From the NCBI RefSeq assembly GCF_918741295.1, contig NZ_CAKKNB010000001.1, positions 372,001 to 436,000 of the forward strand: a DNA stretch of 64,000 nucleotides, written 5' to 3'. Numbering within the stretch: position 1 is the stretch's first letter; every line of letters starts with the position of its first letter. Below are positions 1 to 11,867 of this stretch, piece after piece. The notes beneath the pieces are model-generated. The model searched no databases. It worked only from the letters and a program-made list of their open reading frames with translations, and was not told the origin of the DNA. This DNA comes from Aquabacterium sp. CECT 9606. GTDB lineage: Bacteria > Pseudomonadota > Gammaproteobacteria > Burkholderiales > Burkholderiaceae_C. The position numbers and the translations under genes were made by a program.

Positions 1-1
1 A

Positions 2-388
2 GCCTTTGGGTCGGTCGTTTTTGATATTCATTCATTGCTTTTCTCGGCTGCTGCTGCTGTGGCTGGCATCCAATTGATCTTTGTCGGTCTACTCATGCAG
101 TTGGCGGGGGTGAAATTTGATCTGTGGCCCCCTGGAAAATTAACATCATTCATTGAAGCAAAATTCCGCTTGGAGTGGGGCCTGATGGTCGGTGCAGGGG
201 GCGTTATTGTGGCATTGCTGCTGGCGAGCAAGTCGCTTTCATATTGGCATGCCAGCCACTACGCTGCAATTAATCCATCCGTCGCAATGCGCATGGCCGT
301 TCCAGCCGTCATGGTGGGTTTGGGGGGGCTTCAGACCATGATGTTCTCCATGGCCGTTGCTTTTATCATCTCAACCAAGAAGAAATAA
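2..388 (+). CDS. Partial GT2-type glycosyltransferase, C-terminal membrane part
   Basis: The frame is open to the left edge of the window, so the gene begins upstream; only the last 128 residues are visible. They form a membrane region with at least three hydrophobic segments (about residues 12-32, 58-74 and 100-122 of the visible part) and a short basic tail ending in three lysines. This pattern, starting with an FDIHSLLFSAAA-like stretch, is the usual C-terminus of family 2 polyprenol-phosphate sugar transferases with a membrane anchor. The catalytic GT2 domain would lie off the window, so the assignment is an inference from the tail and from the glycan genes that follow. The next gene starts 6 bases after the stop, which suggests an operon. 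Confidence 0.6.
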   Translation, partial: AFGSVVFDIHSLLFSAAAAVAGIQLIFVGLLMQLAGVKFDLWPPGKLTSFIEAKFRLEWGLMVGAGGVIVALLLASKSLSYWHASHYAAINPSVAMRMAVPAVMVGLGGLQTMMFSMAVAFIISTKKK

Positions 389-394
389 TCGGAG

Positions 395-2413
395 ATGCAT
401 GCGGGCCACGCTAGTGAGTTGTATGGTCGTTTGAATTGGCCAAAATCGATTCAATGGTTTTTGATTTATTGGATCGGGTTATTTCTGATTTCTCTGTCCT
501 TGGGAAAGGACCTGAGCTGGGATTTGTTGAATTATCACCTCTACGTGGGGCGATCTTTTTTTGACGACCGATTCGATCAGGATTTTCTGGCAGCCAGCGT
601 TCAAAGTCATTTGAATCCTCTGCTGCATGTACCCTTCTATCTCATGGTGCATTCTGGATGGCACAGCATCGCGATTAACGCAGCACTCACAGGGATGAAT
701 GCCTTGAACCTTTCGGTTCTGCAAAAAATAGCTGAGAAGCTTTTGCGCAATACTGGGCGAGAAAGAGGAGCTTTGAGAGAACTTGCCGTCTTATTGGCTG
801 CACTGGCCCCCATATTTTTATCAGAGGTTGGCACCAGTTTTGTGGATGTGGTGGTATCCATTCCGTGCCTCATCGGCGTTCTTGCGGGACTGGCGTCGAT
901 TGAGCACAAGAGACTGAAGTCAGCGGCTGTCGCAGGTGCTGCATTGGGTGCGGGCATTGGGCTTAAATTAACCGCCCTTTACATGGCTGCCCCTGTGGGC
1001 CTCGGCTTGGTCCTTGCCTTTTGGACCTTGAAAGGAGTTCGCCAAGGTGCGCTGGCCGGCCTGATATTTGGCGGGTGCTTATTCGGCGGCTTCATCTTGA
1101 CTTATGGTTGGTGGGGCCTTGCTTTATGGCGAAATTTTGGTAATCCTTATTTTCCGTTATTTAACAATATTTTCCACTCACCATGGTTCTCATTTCAAAT
1201 TTTAATGAACTTCAGATTCAAGCCGGAAGGATTTATTGAATATCTGGTATTTCCGTTTAGTATTGTTCGCGGTGATATCATGGCTTATGCCGAAGTGCGG
1301 GAGCCTGATGTCAGAATAATGGCTTTTTTCTTGCTGGGGCTGATTTTAATCGGAAAAAAAATTCGCGTGACGCTGGCCTTTCCTTGCGCTGCGTTGCGGG
1401 GCTTACTGGGGTCTTTGGAGGGCTTCCTGTGTCTGGTGGTGCTGGGCTCTTACGGGTTATGGCTGCGCTCCAGCGCCAATGGACGATACGCCGTGCCAAT
1501 GCTTTTGCTGATTGGTGTCGCTGTCGTCGTGTTAGTTGTAAACATCAGCAGCCATCGTAGATGGAAAGCCTATGCCCTGCTCTTAATTTTTGGGGTGCAA
1601 ATCACCATGGACGTCGTTAGCGCTGATTTGCGCTGGAACCCTGGTCCTTGGCGCGCGAAGTGGATCGACGTGCAGCCGCAACCTGGCAGCCAATGGCCCA
1701 AAGAGCCTGCCTTGTATTTGTCATTGAGCAATCAGACATTCGCTTCCTTGATCGATTATTTTCCGAAGGGCAGTGGGTTCATCAACTTGGTGGGGCAAAA
1801 AACAATACCTCATGAGGGCCCAACTCGTTCGAAAGTTGATGTCATGGTGAAAAGACGCATGCCTCAGGTCCGAACGCTTTCCCCTTTGGTGCTGCATTCT
1901 TCGGGCCTAGGTCCGGCATCCATGGGGCAAGCGGTGCTTAAGCAGGCTAGGCTATTGTCAAGCTATGGTTTGACCGTTACCGGGGAAGACTGTCAGGTGC
2001 TGTCGATTAAGGATGCTTCAAGCGGTGTTGGCGAGGTATTGGAAAAAGGGGTCGCAGAGCTGCTGGACAGCGATCACACTGAATTACATGATCAAGGTTT
2101 GCTGACCTGTGCCGTGAGTTACCTTGAGCAGCCTGAGGCGATTGAGGTGCGCGAACAAAAGCAGGTAGGCCTTGAGTATGAAAATATAGAGCGTATGTGC
2201 AGACGTAATTTATTGGGAGAGCGCTCGGTTCTTGAGGTGGTTTCTATAGGGTATAGGAAATCTTACATCAACAGCGACATGGTGGTAATTTGGCGGCGTC
2301 AGGATCAGGCGCTGTGGGTATGGCGTTATAATCGATTCATTGGGCGGTATTCAATGTCGCTTGCTGTCGGTGATCATCGGGTCGAAGCCTTTTGTGCTGC
2401 CGGGGCGCAATGA
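395..2413 (+). CDS. Large polytopic membrane protein, possible GT-C-type glycosyltransferase
   Basis: The protein has 672 residues. The first 420 or so contain about ten hydrophobic segments, and the last 250 are mostly soluble. Just after the first membrane helix is an acidic/aromatic segment, LSWDLLNYHLY (residues 40-50), in the position where GT-C transferases carry their acidic catalytic loop. It sits between a polyprenol-phosphate-sugar transferase tail and a sugar-type oxidoreductase, so transfer of a lipid-linked sugar is a reasonable guess. No family signature proves it. The ATG directly abuts a GGAG sequence, which is too close for normal use, so a TTG at 419 is an alternative start. 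Base composition is AT-richer than in the genes after 5.1 kb. Confidence 0.6.
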   Translation: MHAGHASELYGRLNWPKSIQWFLIYWIGLFLISLSLGKDLSWDLLNYHLYVGRSFFDDRFDQDFLAASVQSHLNPLLHVPFYLMVHSGWHSIAINAALTGMNALNLSVLQKIAEKLLRNTGRERGALRELAVLLAALAPIFLSEVGTSFVDVVVSIPCLIGVLAGLASIEHKRLKSAAVAGAALGAGIGLKLTALYMAAPVGLGLVLAFWTLKGVRQGALAGLIFGGCLFGGFILTYGWWGLALWRNFGNPYFPLFNNIFHSPWFSFQILMNFRFKPEGFIEYLVFPFSIVRGDIMAYAEVREPDVRIMAFFLLGLILIGKKIRVTLAFPCAALRGLLGSLEGFLCLVVLGSYGLWLRSSANGRYAVPMLLLIGVAVVVLVVNISSHRRWKAYALLLIFGVQITMDVVSADLRWNPGPWRAKWIDVQPQPGSQWPKEPALYLSLSNQTFASLIDYFPKGSGFINLVGQKTIPHEGPTRSKVDVMVKRRMPQVRTLSPLVLHSSGLGPASMGQAVLKQARLLSSYGLTVTGEDCQVLSIKDASSGVGEVLEKGVAELLDSDHTELHDQGLLTCAVSYLEQPEAIEVREQKQVGLEYENIERMCRRNLLGERSVLEVVSIGYRKSYINSDMVVIWRRQDQALWVWRYNRFIGRYSMSLAVGDHRVEAFCAAGAQ

Positions 2414-2429
2414 ATTACAAGTTATTAAA

Positions 2430-3503
2430 ATGCAAAAAATCAGAATCGGTCTGGTAGGTCTTGGGTGGGTCAGTACCCATCGCCACATACCTGCTTTGCT
2501 TCGAAATCCACGTTTCGAAATCATAGGTCTGGCAGATCGAGATGCCGCATTGGCGGCTCGTTGGGCGCGCAAATTGGGCATTCGCCAGCATTGTGGCGCT
2601 TCGTCCATTGCAGAGATTGATTGGCTTTCGAAAGCAGATGCCATTGACGTGGTCACCGCTCCCATGGCGCATTATGCATTGATCAAGGATGCCTTGCTTG
2701 CGGGCAAACATGTGATCACCGAGAAGCCCTTTACCATGACGGCTCTGGAGGGGGAGGAATTGGTTGAGTTGGCTAAATTGGCTGGCAAGCGCTTGGCCAT
2801 CGTGCATAATTTTCAATTTGCATCTTCTACCCAGCGTTTGATTCGTGATTTGGAAAATGATGAAATCGGCACCGTGCGTTCGGTAGTGGCTTTCCAGTGG
2901 GGCAATCCACTCAGGCGATTGCCTGTGTGGTACGAGGATTTGCCCGGAGGTTTGTTTTTTGATGAAAGCCCCCATTTACTCTACCTCGTTAGACGCCTAG
3001 CTCCCGGTCCCTTGCGCTTGGTCAATGTTGACAGCTGTCCCAGTACATCCGGGAAAAATACACCCGCGAGCGTTGACGCATCCTTCCGAACCGAAGTCAA
3101 TGGAAAAGAAATCCCGGTGACCGTGAGTTGCCGGTTTGAGGCCCCATTGAGTGAATGGCATGTGGCTGTGCTGGGCGACAAAGCGGTGGGTATGGTTGAT
3201 GTGTTTCGCGATATTTATCTGAAATTGCCCAATGACGGTTTGCATTTGGCATCCACAGTTTTGCGCACATCCTGGCGTGCCACAGCCATGCACTGGTTTC
3301 AACATTTTATAAACGGGCCGTTGCACTTCGCTGGCCGCTTGCTGTACGGTAACCAAACCATTTTTCAACGGTTCGCAGCCGCCATTGACAACGGGCATGA
3401 AGCTAAAGATGTATCCGGAGAGGACGCATTGGCAGTTTTAAAAATGCAATTAGCGATCATTGAGGCCATTGATCCGGGCCGCGATTCTCCCGCTCAAGCA
3501 TGA
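2430..3503 (+). CDS. Gfo/Idh/MocA family oxidoreductase
   Basis: This is a predicted NAD(P)-dependent sugar or cyclitol dehydrogenase of 357 residues. The N-terminus has a Rossmann nucleotide-binding loop (VGLGWVS) at residues 7-13, and EKPF, the conserved lysine motif of the family, follows in the first third. The C-terminal half fits the alpha/beta dimerisation domain. The ATG at 2430 is chosen because the Rossmann strand begins five residues later; the frame stays open upstream but that extension overlaps the previous gene and looks unlike protein. The stop overlaps the start of the next gene by four bases (ATGA), so the two are probably translated together. The substrate is unknown; modification of a nucleotide sugar for the adjacent transferases is an inference. 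Confidence 0.85.
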   Translation: MQKIRIGLVGLGWVSTHRHIPALLRNPRFEIIGLADRDAALAARWARKLGIRQHCGASSIAEIDWLSKADAIDVVTAPMAHYALIKDALLAGKHVITEKPFTMTALEGEELVELAKLAGKRLAIVHNFQFASSTQRLIRDLENDEIGTVRSVVAFQWGNPLRRLPVWYEDLPGGLFFDESPHLLYLVRRLAPGPLRLVNVDSCPSTSGKNTPASVDASFRTEVNGKEIPVTVSCRFEAPLSEWHVAVLGDKAVGMVDVFRDIYLKLPNDGLHLASTVLRTSWRATAMHWFQHFINGPLHFAGRLLYGNQTIFQRFAAAIDNGHEAKDVSGEDALAVLKMQLAIIEAIDPGRDSPAQA

Positions 3504-5044
3504 AAGCTTTGTTGGCCCGTTTGACCGATGCCCGGTTCTGGCGTTTTGCTTGTGTGGGCATTGTCTTTGTGGCGTTGAATTTGGTGACTTTGAAGATTTT
3601 GGTGGATTATTGGAGTATTCCATACCTCCAGTCTTGTGTGATCGCTTTTGTCTTGTTAAATTTTTTCAGCTATAGAATAAATAAGGTGTTTGCATTCAGG
3701 CTGGAGGCAGACTTCCAAGGTCGGGAGTTGTTTAGATATTATTTCGTCATGGCGTTTAGTCTGCTGATTAATTTGACGTCCATGTGGATTTTGGTTGATA
3801 TTTTCAAGCTGAACTATTTGTGGGCGAGTTTGGCTGTTTCCGCCGTTCTTGCAGTCATGAATTTCTCAGGCCACGCCAATTTGACATTCACTCATTCGAC
3901 GACGGCCCGAAGGCCTGTGCGCTCCGTCTTGATGGTCAGCGCCTTTTTCCCGGCACATGGGGGAGGCATAGAGGTAGTGGCTGGAAAGCTTGTGGATGGC
4001 TTGAGTCAATCAGGCCTGACTATCCAATGGATGGCAGGAGGTTACCCCGCCGAATTTCCTGGTGATTTTGCGGAAGGGGTCGAGGTCGACCAAGCTGCCT
4101 CTATCGATTTCTTGGAAAAGCGATTGGGCATGCCACTGCCCATCTGGAGCGCGGGCAGCGTCTGGCGCCTATGGAAACGCATGCGTCGTGCGGACTTGGT
4201 GCATGTGCATGATTTTCTCTATATGCCTTCTTTGATGGCGATGGTATTTGCCGCTATGCAGGGGAAGCCGTTGGTGTTGACGCAGCACATTGGGGCAATA
4301 AATTTCAAGTCCCCCTTGGCCAGTTTCTTGATTGGTGGTCTCAATAAAACAATTGGAAAAATGGCTTTAATCTATGCTGATCAGGTGGTCTTTGTGGGGA
4401 GGCCTGTGTTGGAGTATTTTAAAACTTTTGTTAAATTTCGACGTCCGCCATGTCTTGTGTCGAACGGCGTGAACCACCATATTTATTTCAATATTGAGCG
4501 TGAGCCGATTTTGGTCGATCGGAAGATCAAGATCTTATATGTGGGCCGATTTGTTGAGAAAAAAGGTATCGATTTAATAAAATATTGCATTACAGTGCCC
4601 CGCACTGAGTGGATTTTCATCGGGTGGGGGCCTTTATCACCTCTTGCTTGGCCAGGAGGCCTTCCGGCGCATGTTACGGTACTCGAAAATCTCCGATCTG
4701 ATTTGTTGGTGCCATACTTTCAGCAAGCCGATTTATTAGTATTGCCTAGCACCGGAGAAGGGTTTCCGTTGGTCATCCAGGAGGCCATGGCTTGCGGCAC
4801 GCCAGTCCTGGTCAGCGCCGAGGTGGCGGCGGCTTTCCCCACCACTGATCCGACATGTGTATTCCAGGTGGAGCTTCGCCACCAAACCTGCCCGGAGGTG
4901 GCGCTTCGCTTTGCAGTTGAGGCGTTGGTAGGCAATCCGCAGAGGCTTGTCCAAGGGCGATCCTCTGCGAAGAACTTGTCCCTGCAGTGGTCATGGGACC
5001 GCTGCGTTGCGGAATACATCGAACTCTATGCGGCAGTGAGCTGA
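3500..5044 (+). CDS. GtrA-like membrane domain fused to a GT4 glycosyltransferase
   Basis: The 514-residue protein joins two domains usually found in separate genes. Residues 10-130 hold four membrane helices in the GtrA/DPMS pattern, which is linked to movement of polyprenol-phosphate sugars across the membrane. Residues 141-510 form a GT-B type family 4 transferase: VLMVSAFFPAHGGG at the N-terminal lobe, HVHDF, a LYVGRF strand opening the C-terminal lobe, and the donor-binding E-x7-E pair within EGFPLVIQEAMACGTPVL. The start overlaps the previous stop by four bases. The composition is AT-rich up to this stop and then changes sharply. The fusion suggests that flipping and glycosyl transfer act on one lipid-linked intermediate, which is inferred. 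Confidence 0.8.
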   Translation: MKALLARLTDARFWRFACVGIVFVALNLVTLKILVDYWSIPYLQSCVIAFVLLNFFSYRINKVFAFRLEADFQGRELFRYYFVMAFSLLINLTSMWILVDIFKLNYLWASLAVSAVLAVMNFSGHANLTFTHSTTARRPVRSVLMVSAFFPAHGGGIEVVAGKLVDGLSQSGLTIQWMAGGYPAEFPGDFAEGVEVDQAASIDFLEKRLGMPLPIWSAGSVWRLWKRMRRADLVHVHDFLYMPSLMAMVFAAMQGKPLVLTQHIGAINFKSPLASFLIGGLNKTIGKMALIYADQVVFVGRPVLEYFKTFVKFRRPPCLVSNGVNHHIYFNIEREPILVDRKIKILYVGRFVEKKGIDLIKYCITVPRTEWIFIGWGPLSPLAWPGGLPAHVTVLENLRSDLLVPYFQQADLLVLPSTGEGFPLVIQEAMACGTPVLVSAEVAAAFPTTDPTCVFQVELRHQTCPEVALRFAVEALVGNPQRLVQGRSSAKNLSLQWSWDRCVAEYIELYAAVS

Positions 5045-5112
5045 GTGGCCAACTCGTGCGACCCAGCTAAAATCTCACTCTCCGTACCCATCCCCACCAA
5101 CCTTGCCCACCC

Positions 5113-7161
<2,049 letters not shown>

Positions 7162-7171
7162 ACTGAACTTA

Positions 7172-7199
7172 TTGATCGATTTTCAGTCTTTGTTTAAAT
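7172..7199 (+). promoter_or_regulatory. Possible sigma70-type promoter for gap
   Basis: TTGATC at 7172-7177 and TTAAAT at 7194-7199 are separated by 16 bases in the AT-rich gap between tkt and gap. The transcript would begin a few bases later, just ahead of the GAGGA ribosome site at 7206-7210. The match is moderate and not tested. Confidence 0.35.
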
Positions 7200-7207
7200 C
7201 TCTCTGA

Positions 7208-8218
<1,011 letters not shown>

Positions 8219-8240
8219 GCTTGGTCCTCGATCTGTCTGC

Positions 8241-8263
8241 AAAGCCCCTTCGGGGGCTTTTTT
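8241..8263 (+). terminator. Rho-independent terminator after gap
   Basis: AAAGCCCC, a TTCG loop and GGGGCTTT form a perfect 8-bp stem, followed directly by further T residues. It lies 22 bases after the gap stop codon. Confidence 0.9.
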
Positions 8264-8378
8264 CATGGTCGCGCCATTTCTTTGTGTGCCCAAATGTGTC
8301 GGGGCGGGTATTGCTTGCACATCGTGGAGGCCCGCTATTTCATAATCAGCGCTCTTTGCTTTCTTGGAGTAGTGCGTA

Positions 8379-10298
8379 GTGAATTGGCAAGGCCACGCCC
8401 GCGGGCATCTTTCTTCCTGGGCCTTGATGGCGATGCTGGTTCTGGGCGGCAGTGACATGGCGGTGGCCGCAGAGGTGTCACCGGTGCCGCCGCCGCGCAT
8501 GGCCCTGGGCTTGATCGTCAAGCTCAAGGACACCAAGCCCCAATCGGTGGTCCGCTTGAAGGCCTCGGCTGTGCCCAGTGACGGCGCACCCCGTCAGCGC
8601 CAACGCATCGCCGATGCGGCGCGGCGCAAGCGAGTGTCCTACCTGGTTCAGCGCCCCACGGCTTTTGCCGCGAACGTCATCCACGCCGGGCATGCCACTT
8701 CTTGGGATGATGCCAATGCGCAGGCGCAGCGCTTGCGCGCGGACCCCGACGTCGAATGGGTGGTGGTCAATGAGATTGTCAGGAAGCACTCGCTGACCGT
8801 CACTGATCCTGGGTATGTGGCTGGAGACGCCACGGGCAACACCAGCCTGGCCTATTTGATGGGCAACCAGGCCGCCCCGGTCAGCGGGCCGGGGCAGGTC
8901 TGGCTGAAATCACCGACCTCGTCCACGCAAGGGGTGGCTGACTTTCCCGCCGCTTGGACTTACTTGCAAGGCCGCACCTTGGCGCCGGTGGTGGTGGCGG
9001 TGTTGGACACGGGCATCTTGCCGCACCCCGACCTGATCAGCTCTGGCAGCAGCCGCCTTCTGCCGGGCTACGACTTTGTTGATCGCGTGCTGACATCGAC
9101 CGATGGCGGCGGGGTGGACGGCGACCCCACGGACACCGGTGATTGGGTGAACCAGACCGATAAAACCCAGCACCCTGAGGTTTTCGACATACCGGCATCG
9201 CCTTGCGCCCTGGAGGACAGCACCTGGCATGGCCTGGCCATTTCGGGGATGCTCGTGGCCAAGACCAACAATGGCATCTACGGGGCCGGCATGCTGGCTC
9301 AACTCAGCGGCCCCAATGGTGGGCCCGAGATGCTCTTGCCGGTGCGGGTCGGGGGCAAGTGCGGGGCGGAGGTCAGCAGCATCATCGAGGGGATGCTGTG
9401 GGCGGCTGGCGTGTCATACCAAGGTGCGCCGCCGCTGCCAGCGCATCCCGCCAAAGTGATCAACCTGAGTTTCGGCGCGAGTGACCAGGCTTGCACAGCC
9501 GGTGCGGGCGGTGCAGCGTCCATCTACATCCCCACGATCGCGACCCTGAAGAACAATGGGGTGCTGGTGGTGGCCGCGGCAGGCAATGGCCTGAATAACC
9601 GGGGTGAGGCGGTGCCCTCGATGCCTGCCAATTGCGCCGATGTGCTGGCGGTGACGGGTTTGAATCAAAAGGGCTACAAGGCCAACTATGCCAACATGAT
9701 CAGCGATGGCGTGGCCGTGGCATCGGGTGATGTCGATGACGCGACTTACCTCAATGATGGTGACGCTGGCATCTACACCTTGTCGAACAGTGGCTTGACG
9801 TCGCCTGATCTCACTTCGTCTGGCTACATCATGGCTGCAAAGGCGGGCACCAGCTTCGCGGCACCCCAAGCGGTTGGCGTGGCGGCCATGATGCTGGCGG
9901 TGAACCCCAATTTGACGGTCCAGCAATTGATCGCGGGCATCAAATTAAATGCGCGCCCCTTCCCATCCACAGGGCTGGCCGCGTGTGTGGCTGGCAACAA
10001 CGCGCAGGGCAATTGCAATTGCACCACGGCGACCTGCGGCAACGGCATCTTGAATGCCTATGATGCCGTCGTCTGGGCGGCCAACGCGCCTTTGGTGGCC
10101 GCGGCTGCGCCAATTGCCTCGGTTTCCTACTTCACGCCCAGCCGCGTTTCGGCCACCCAGTCTTCGGGTGGAGGCGGTGGTGGCGGTTCACTGGATTGGA
10201 GCGAGCTCTTTGGCTTGGCCAGCTTGACCGCCTTGGCGGCGGTCTTCATGCGCCGCCCGCCCGCTCAAGGCCGGCAAGCCGCGAAGCTTTTGCCCTGA
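8379..10298 (+). CDS. Secreted S8 (subtilisin) family serine protease with C-terminal anchor
   Basis: The 639-residue protein starts at a GTG with TTGGAGT eight bases upstream and has a signal peptide ending near AVAA (residue 31). The catalytic triad is visible: Asp210 in AVLDTG, His284 in WHGLAISG (a variant of the usual HGTxVAG) and Ser492 in GTSFAAP, with the oxyanion asparagine at 403 in AAAGN. A propeptide-like region fills residues 32-190. The C-terminus has a run of seven glycines (597-603), a hydrophobic helix (608-624) and an RR pair, like the tripartite GlyGly-CTERM anchors. Its last 34 bases overlap the 3' end of the opposing SPOR gene. The substrate is unknown. Confidence 0.9.
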   Translation: MNWQGHARGHLSSWALMAMLVLGGSDMAVAAEVSPVPPPRMALGLIVKLKDTKPQSVVRLKASAVPSDGAPRQRQRIADAARRKRVSYLVQRPTAFAANVIHAGHATSWDDANAQAQRLRADPDVEWVVVNEIVRKHSLTVTDPGYVAGDATGNTSLAYLMGNQAAPVSGPGQVWLKSPTSSTQGVADFPAAWTYLQGRTLAPVVVAVLDTGILPHPDLISSGSSRLLPGYDFVDRVLTSTDGGGVDGDPTDTGDWVNQTDKTQHPEVFDIPASPCALEDSTWHGLAISGMLVAKTNNGIYGAGMLAQLSGPNGGPEMLLPVRVGGKCGAEVSSIIEGMLWAAGVSYQGAPPLPAHPAKVINLSFGASDQACTAGAGGAASIYIPTIATLKNNGVLVVAAAGNGLNNRGEAVPSMPANCADVLAVTGLNQKGYKANYANMISDGVAVASGDVDDATYLNDGDAGIYTLSNSGLTSPDLTSSGYIMAAKAGTSFAAPQAVGVAAMMLAVNPNLTVQQLIAGIKLNARPFPSTGLAACVAGNNAQGNCNCTTATCGNGILNAYDAVVWAANAPLVAAAAPIASVSYFTPSRVSATQSSGGGGGGGSLDWSELFGLASLTALAAVFMRRPPAQGRQAAKLLP

Positions 10299-10957
10299 GG
10301 CAGCTTCAGCGCCGACAAGGCCACTTGGGTGTTGATGTCGGCCTGGGCCACGCGGACCACCTGCACCTCCATGGCGGGGCGCAAGGCGACGACGCGGGCG
10401 GTGCGGATGCCCCGCAGCTTCAAGGTGTTGAGCGCGGCATTGGCGTCTTCCAGGCGGTTGTAGCGGCCCAGTGACAGGCCAGGGGCCAGATTGGCTGGCG
10501 CCTTGATTTCTTCGAAGTTCAGCCCACGGATGCGGCGCAGCTCGGTGAGCTTGCGCGCGAGCATGTCGGCATCGGTGTAGGGCCCCATGTAGGTCAGCCA
10601 CACGCCAGGCACGACCACGTTGTCGGTGGTCCAGCTGTTGGGCTCCAGCATGGGCTTGAGGGTGGCTTCAACTTGCGGTTGCTCGGCCGCGGTGAAGGGC
10701 CCGGCCTCCACGCAGATCGTGCGGCCCGCGGAGGCTTCGGTGCTGGGCGTCGACGCTGCACTGCTGGCCTGGCTGGCCGGTGCGGCGGACGAGGCCGGCA
10801 CCACGGTCAACTGGGCGGCGTTCACTTGCTGCTTCAGGCGCTGTGGTTCGCGTTGCGCGTCAGGCTGGATGCCGATGACGTTGTTCAACCACCCATGGCT
10901 CCAGGCGTAAAAACCAGCGTTGGCCAACAACAGCACAAGGACCAGGGAACGCAGCAT
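10265..10957 (-). CDS. SPOR domain protein with N-terminal membrane anchor
   Basis: The protein has 230 residues. A single hydrophobic helix at residues 3-20 anchors it in the inner membrane, a polar Ala/Ser-rich linker follows, and the second half fits the SPOR fold (repeated YMGPY-like and LGRYN-like strands). SPOR domains bind septal peptidoglycan lacking stem peptides, so a division-site or envelope role is likely. It starts 6 bases after the birA stop, suggesting co-transcription. The C-terminus after the SPOR fold is an extra segment of about 45 residues. Confidence 0.75.
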   Translation of the reverse strand: MLRSLVLVLLLANAGFYAWSHGWLNNVIGIQPDAQREPQRLKQQVNAAQLTVVPASSAAPASQASSAASTPSTEASAGRTICVEAGPFTAAEQPQVEATLKPMLEPNSWTTDNVVVPGVWLTYMGPYTDADMLARKLTELRRIRGLNFEEIKAPANLAPGLSLGRYNRLEDANAALNTLKLRGIRTARVVALRPAMEVQVVRVAQADINTQVALSALKLPQGKSFAACRP

Positions 10958-10963
10958 GGATAG

Positions 10964-11860
10964 TCAGGCGGGGGGGAGTGTCGGGGATGGCGCGGAAGAA
11001 GCGGCCAGGCGCACGCTCACGTCGCCAGTGGTCCAGCGTTGCAAGCCGGTGCCAGTATGCACGAGCAGGGCGCCTTGCTGGTCCACGCCATCGGCCCGGC
11101 CGGTGTCGGTGGGGGCGCCACGCAACAGTGCGTTGCCTTGGCCGCCAGCGCCTTGCCAAAGGGCCACATCCTGACCGGCCAAGGCGTCTCGCCGGGCATA
11201 GGCGGCTTGCAAAGGGGCGAAGCCTGCAAGCGCAAAGCGGTGCACGGCGCGCAGCAGCTTGGGCGCTGTCCAGGCCCACACTTGCCCTGCGGTCAAGGGG
11301 GTGGCGCTCAGGTCTTGCAGGCAGGCGTGTGCCAGGCCGGTGGCCTGATCTCCCTGGGGGCGAAGGTTGATGCCCACCCCGATCACCACCCACCGCTGAC
11401 CCGGCAACACGCCAGGCGCGGGTGTGGCCTCGATCAGGATGCCGCCCAGCTTGCGCTGTTGCCACCACAGGTCATTGGGCCATTTGAGCGTGATGGTGGG
11501 GGCCGGGGTGGGGCCTTGCAAGCCCGCCAGACCGTCATCCAGCGCTTCGGCGATGGCCAGGCCCACGGCCAGCGAGAGGGCGCTGCCACCGCCGGGCACA
11601 AGGTCCAGGTCAAGTGCCAGCCCCAAGGAAAAGGTGAGGCTGTCGCCAGCCTGGGCCACCCAATGCCGCCCGTGTCGACCACGCCCGGCGGTTTGCCGGT
11701 GGGCCGCCAGCAGCATGGGGGCGGTGTCGCCGGCACGGCCACGCGCCAGCAGCTGGGTGTTGGTGGAGTCGGTTTCGGGCAGGACTTCGATGCTGATGTT
11801 CGGGCAATCGGCCTGGGTCTCCAGCCAGATCTGCTCGGCGGCGGTGTTCAGGTCGATCAT
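10964..11860 (-). CDS. birA: Biotin-[acetyl-CoA-carboxylase] ligase
   Basis: This enzyme activates biotin with ATP and attaches it to the biotin carboxyl carrier protein of acetyl-CoA carboxylase. The protein has 298 residues and lacks the N-terminal winged-helix repressor domain of E. coli BirA, so it is a class I ligase without operator binding. The biotinyl-AMP loop GRGRHGRHW is present, as are DSTNTQ near the N-terminus and LKWPNDL in the centre. The ATG at 11860 is preferred because it lies just after the stop of the SET gene; an upstream start at 11920 would overlap that gene. Confidence 0.92.
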   Translation of the reverse strand: MIDLNTAAEQIWLETQADCPNISIEVLPETDSTNTQLLARGRAGDTAPMLLAAHRQTAGRGRHGRHWVAQAGDSLTFSLGLALDLDLVPGGGSALSLAVGLAIAEALDDGLAGLQGPTPAPTITLKWPNDLWWQQRKLGGILIEATPAPGVLPGQRWVVIGVGINLRPQGDQATGLAHACLQDLSATPLTAGQVWAWTAPKLLRAVHRFALAGFAPLQAAYARRDALAGQDVALWQGAGGQGNALLRGAPTDTGRADGVDQQGALLVHTGTGLQRWTTGDVSVRLAASSAPSPTLPPA

Positions 11861-11867
11861 GGGCTGA

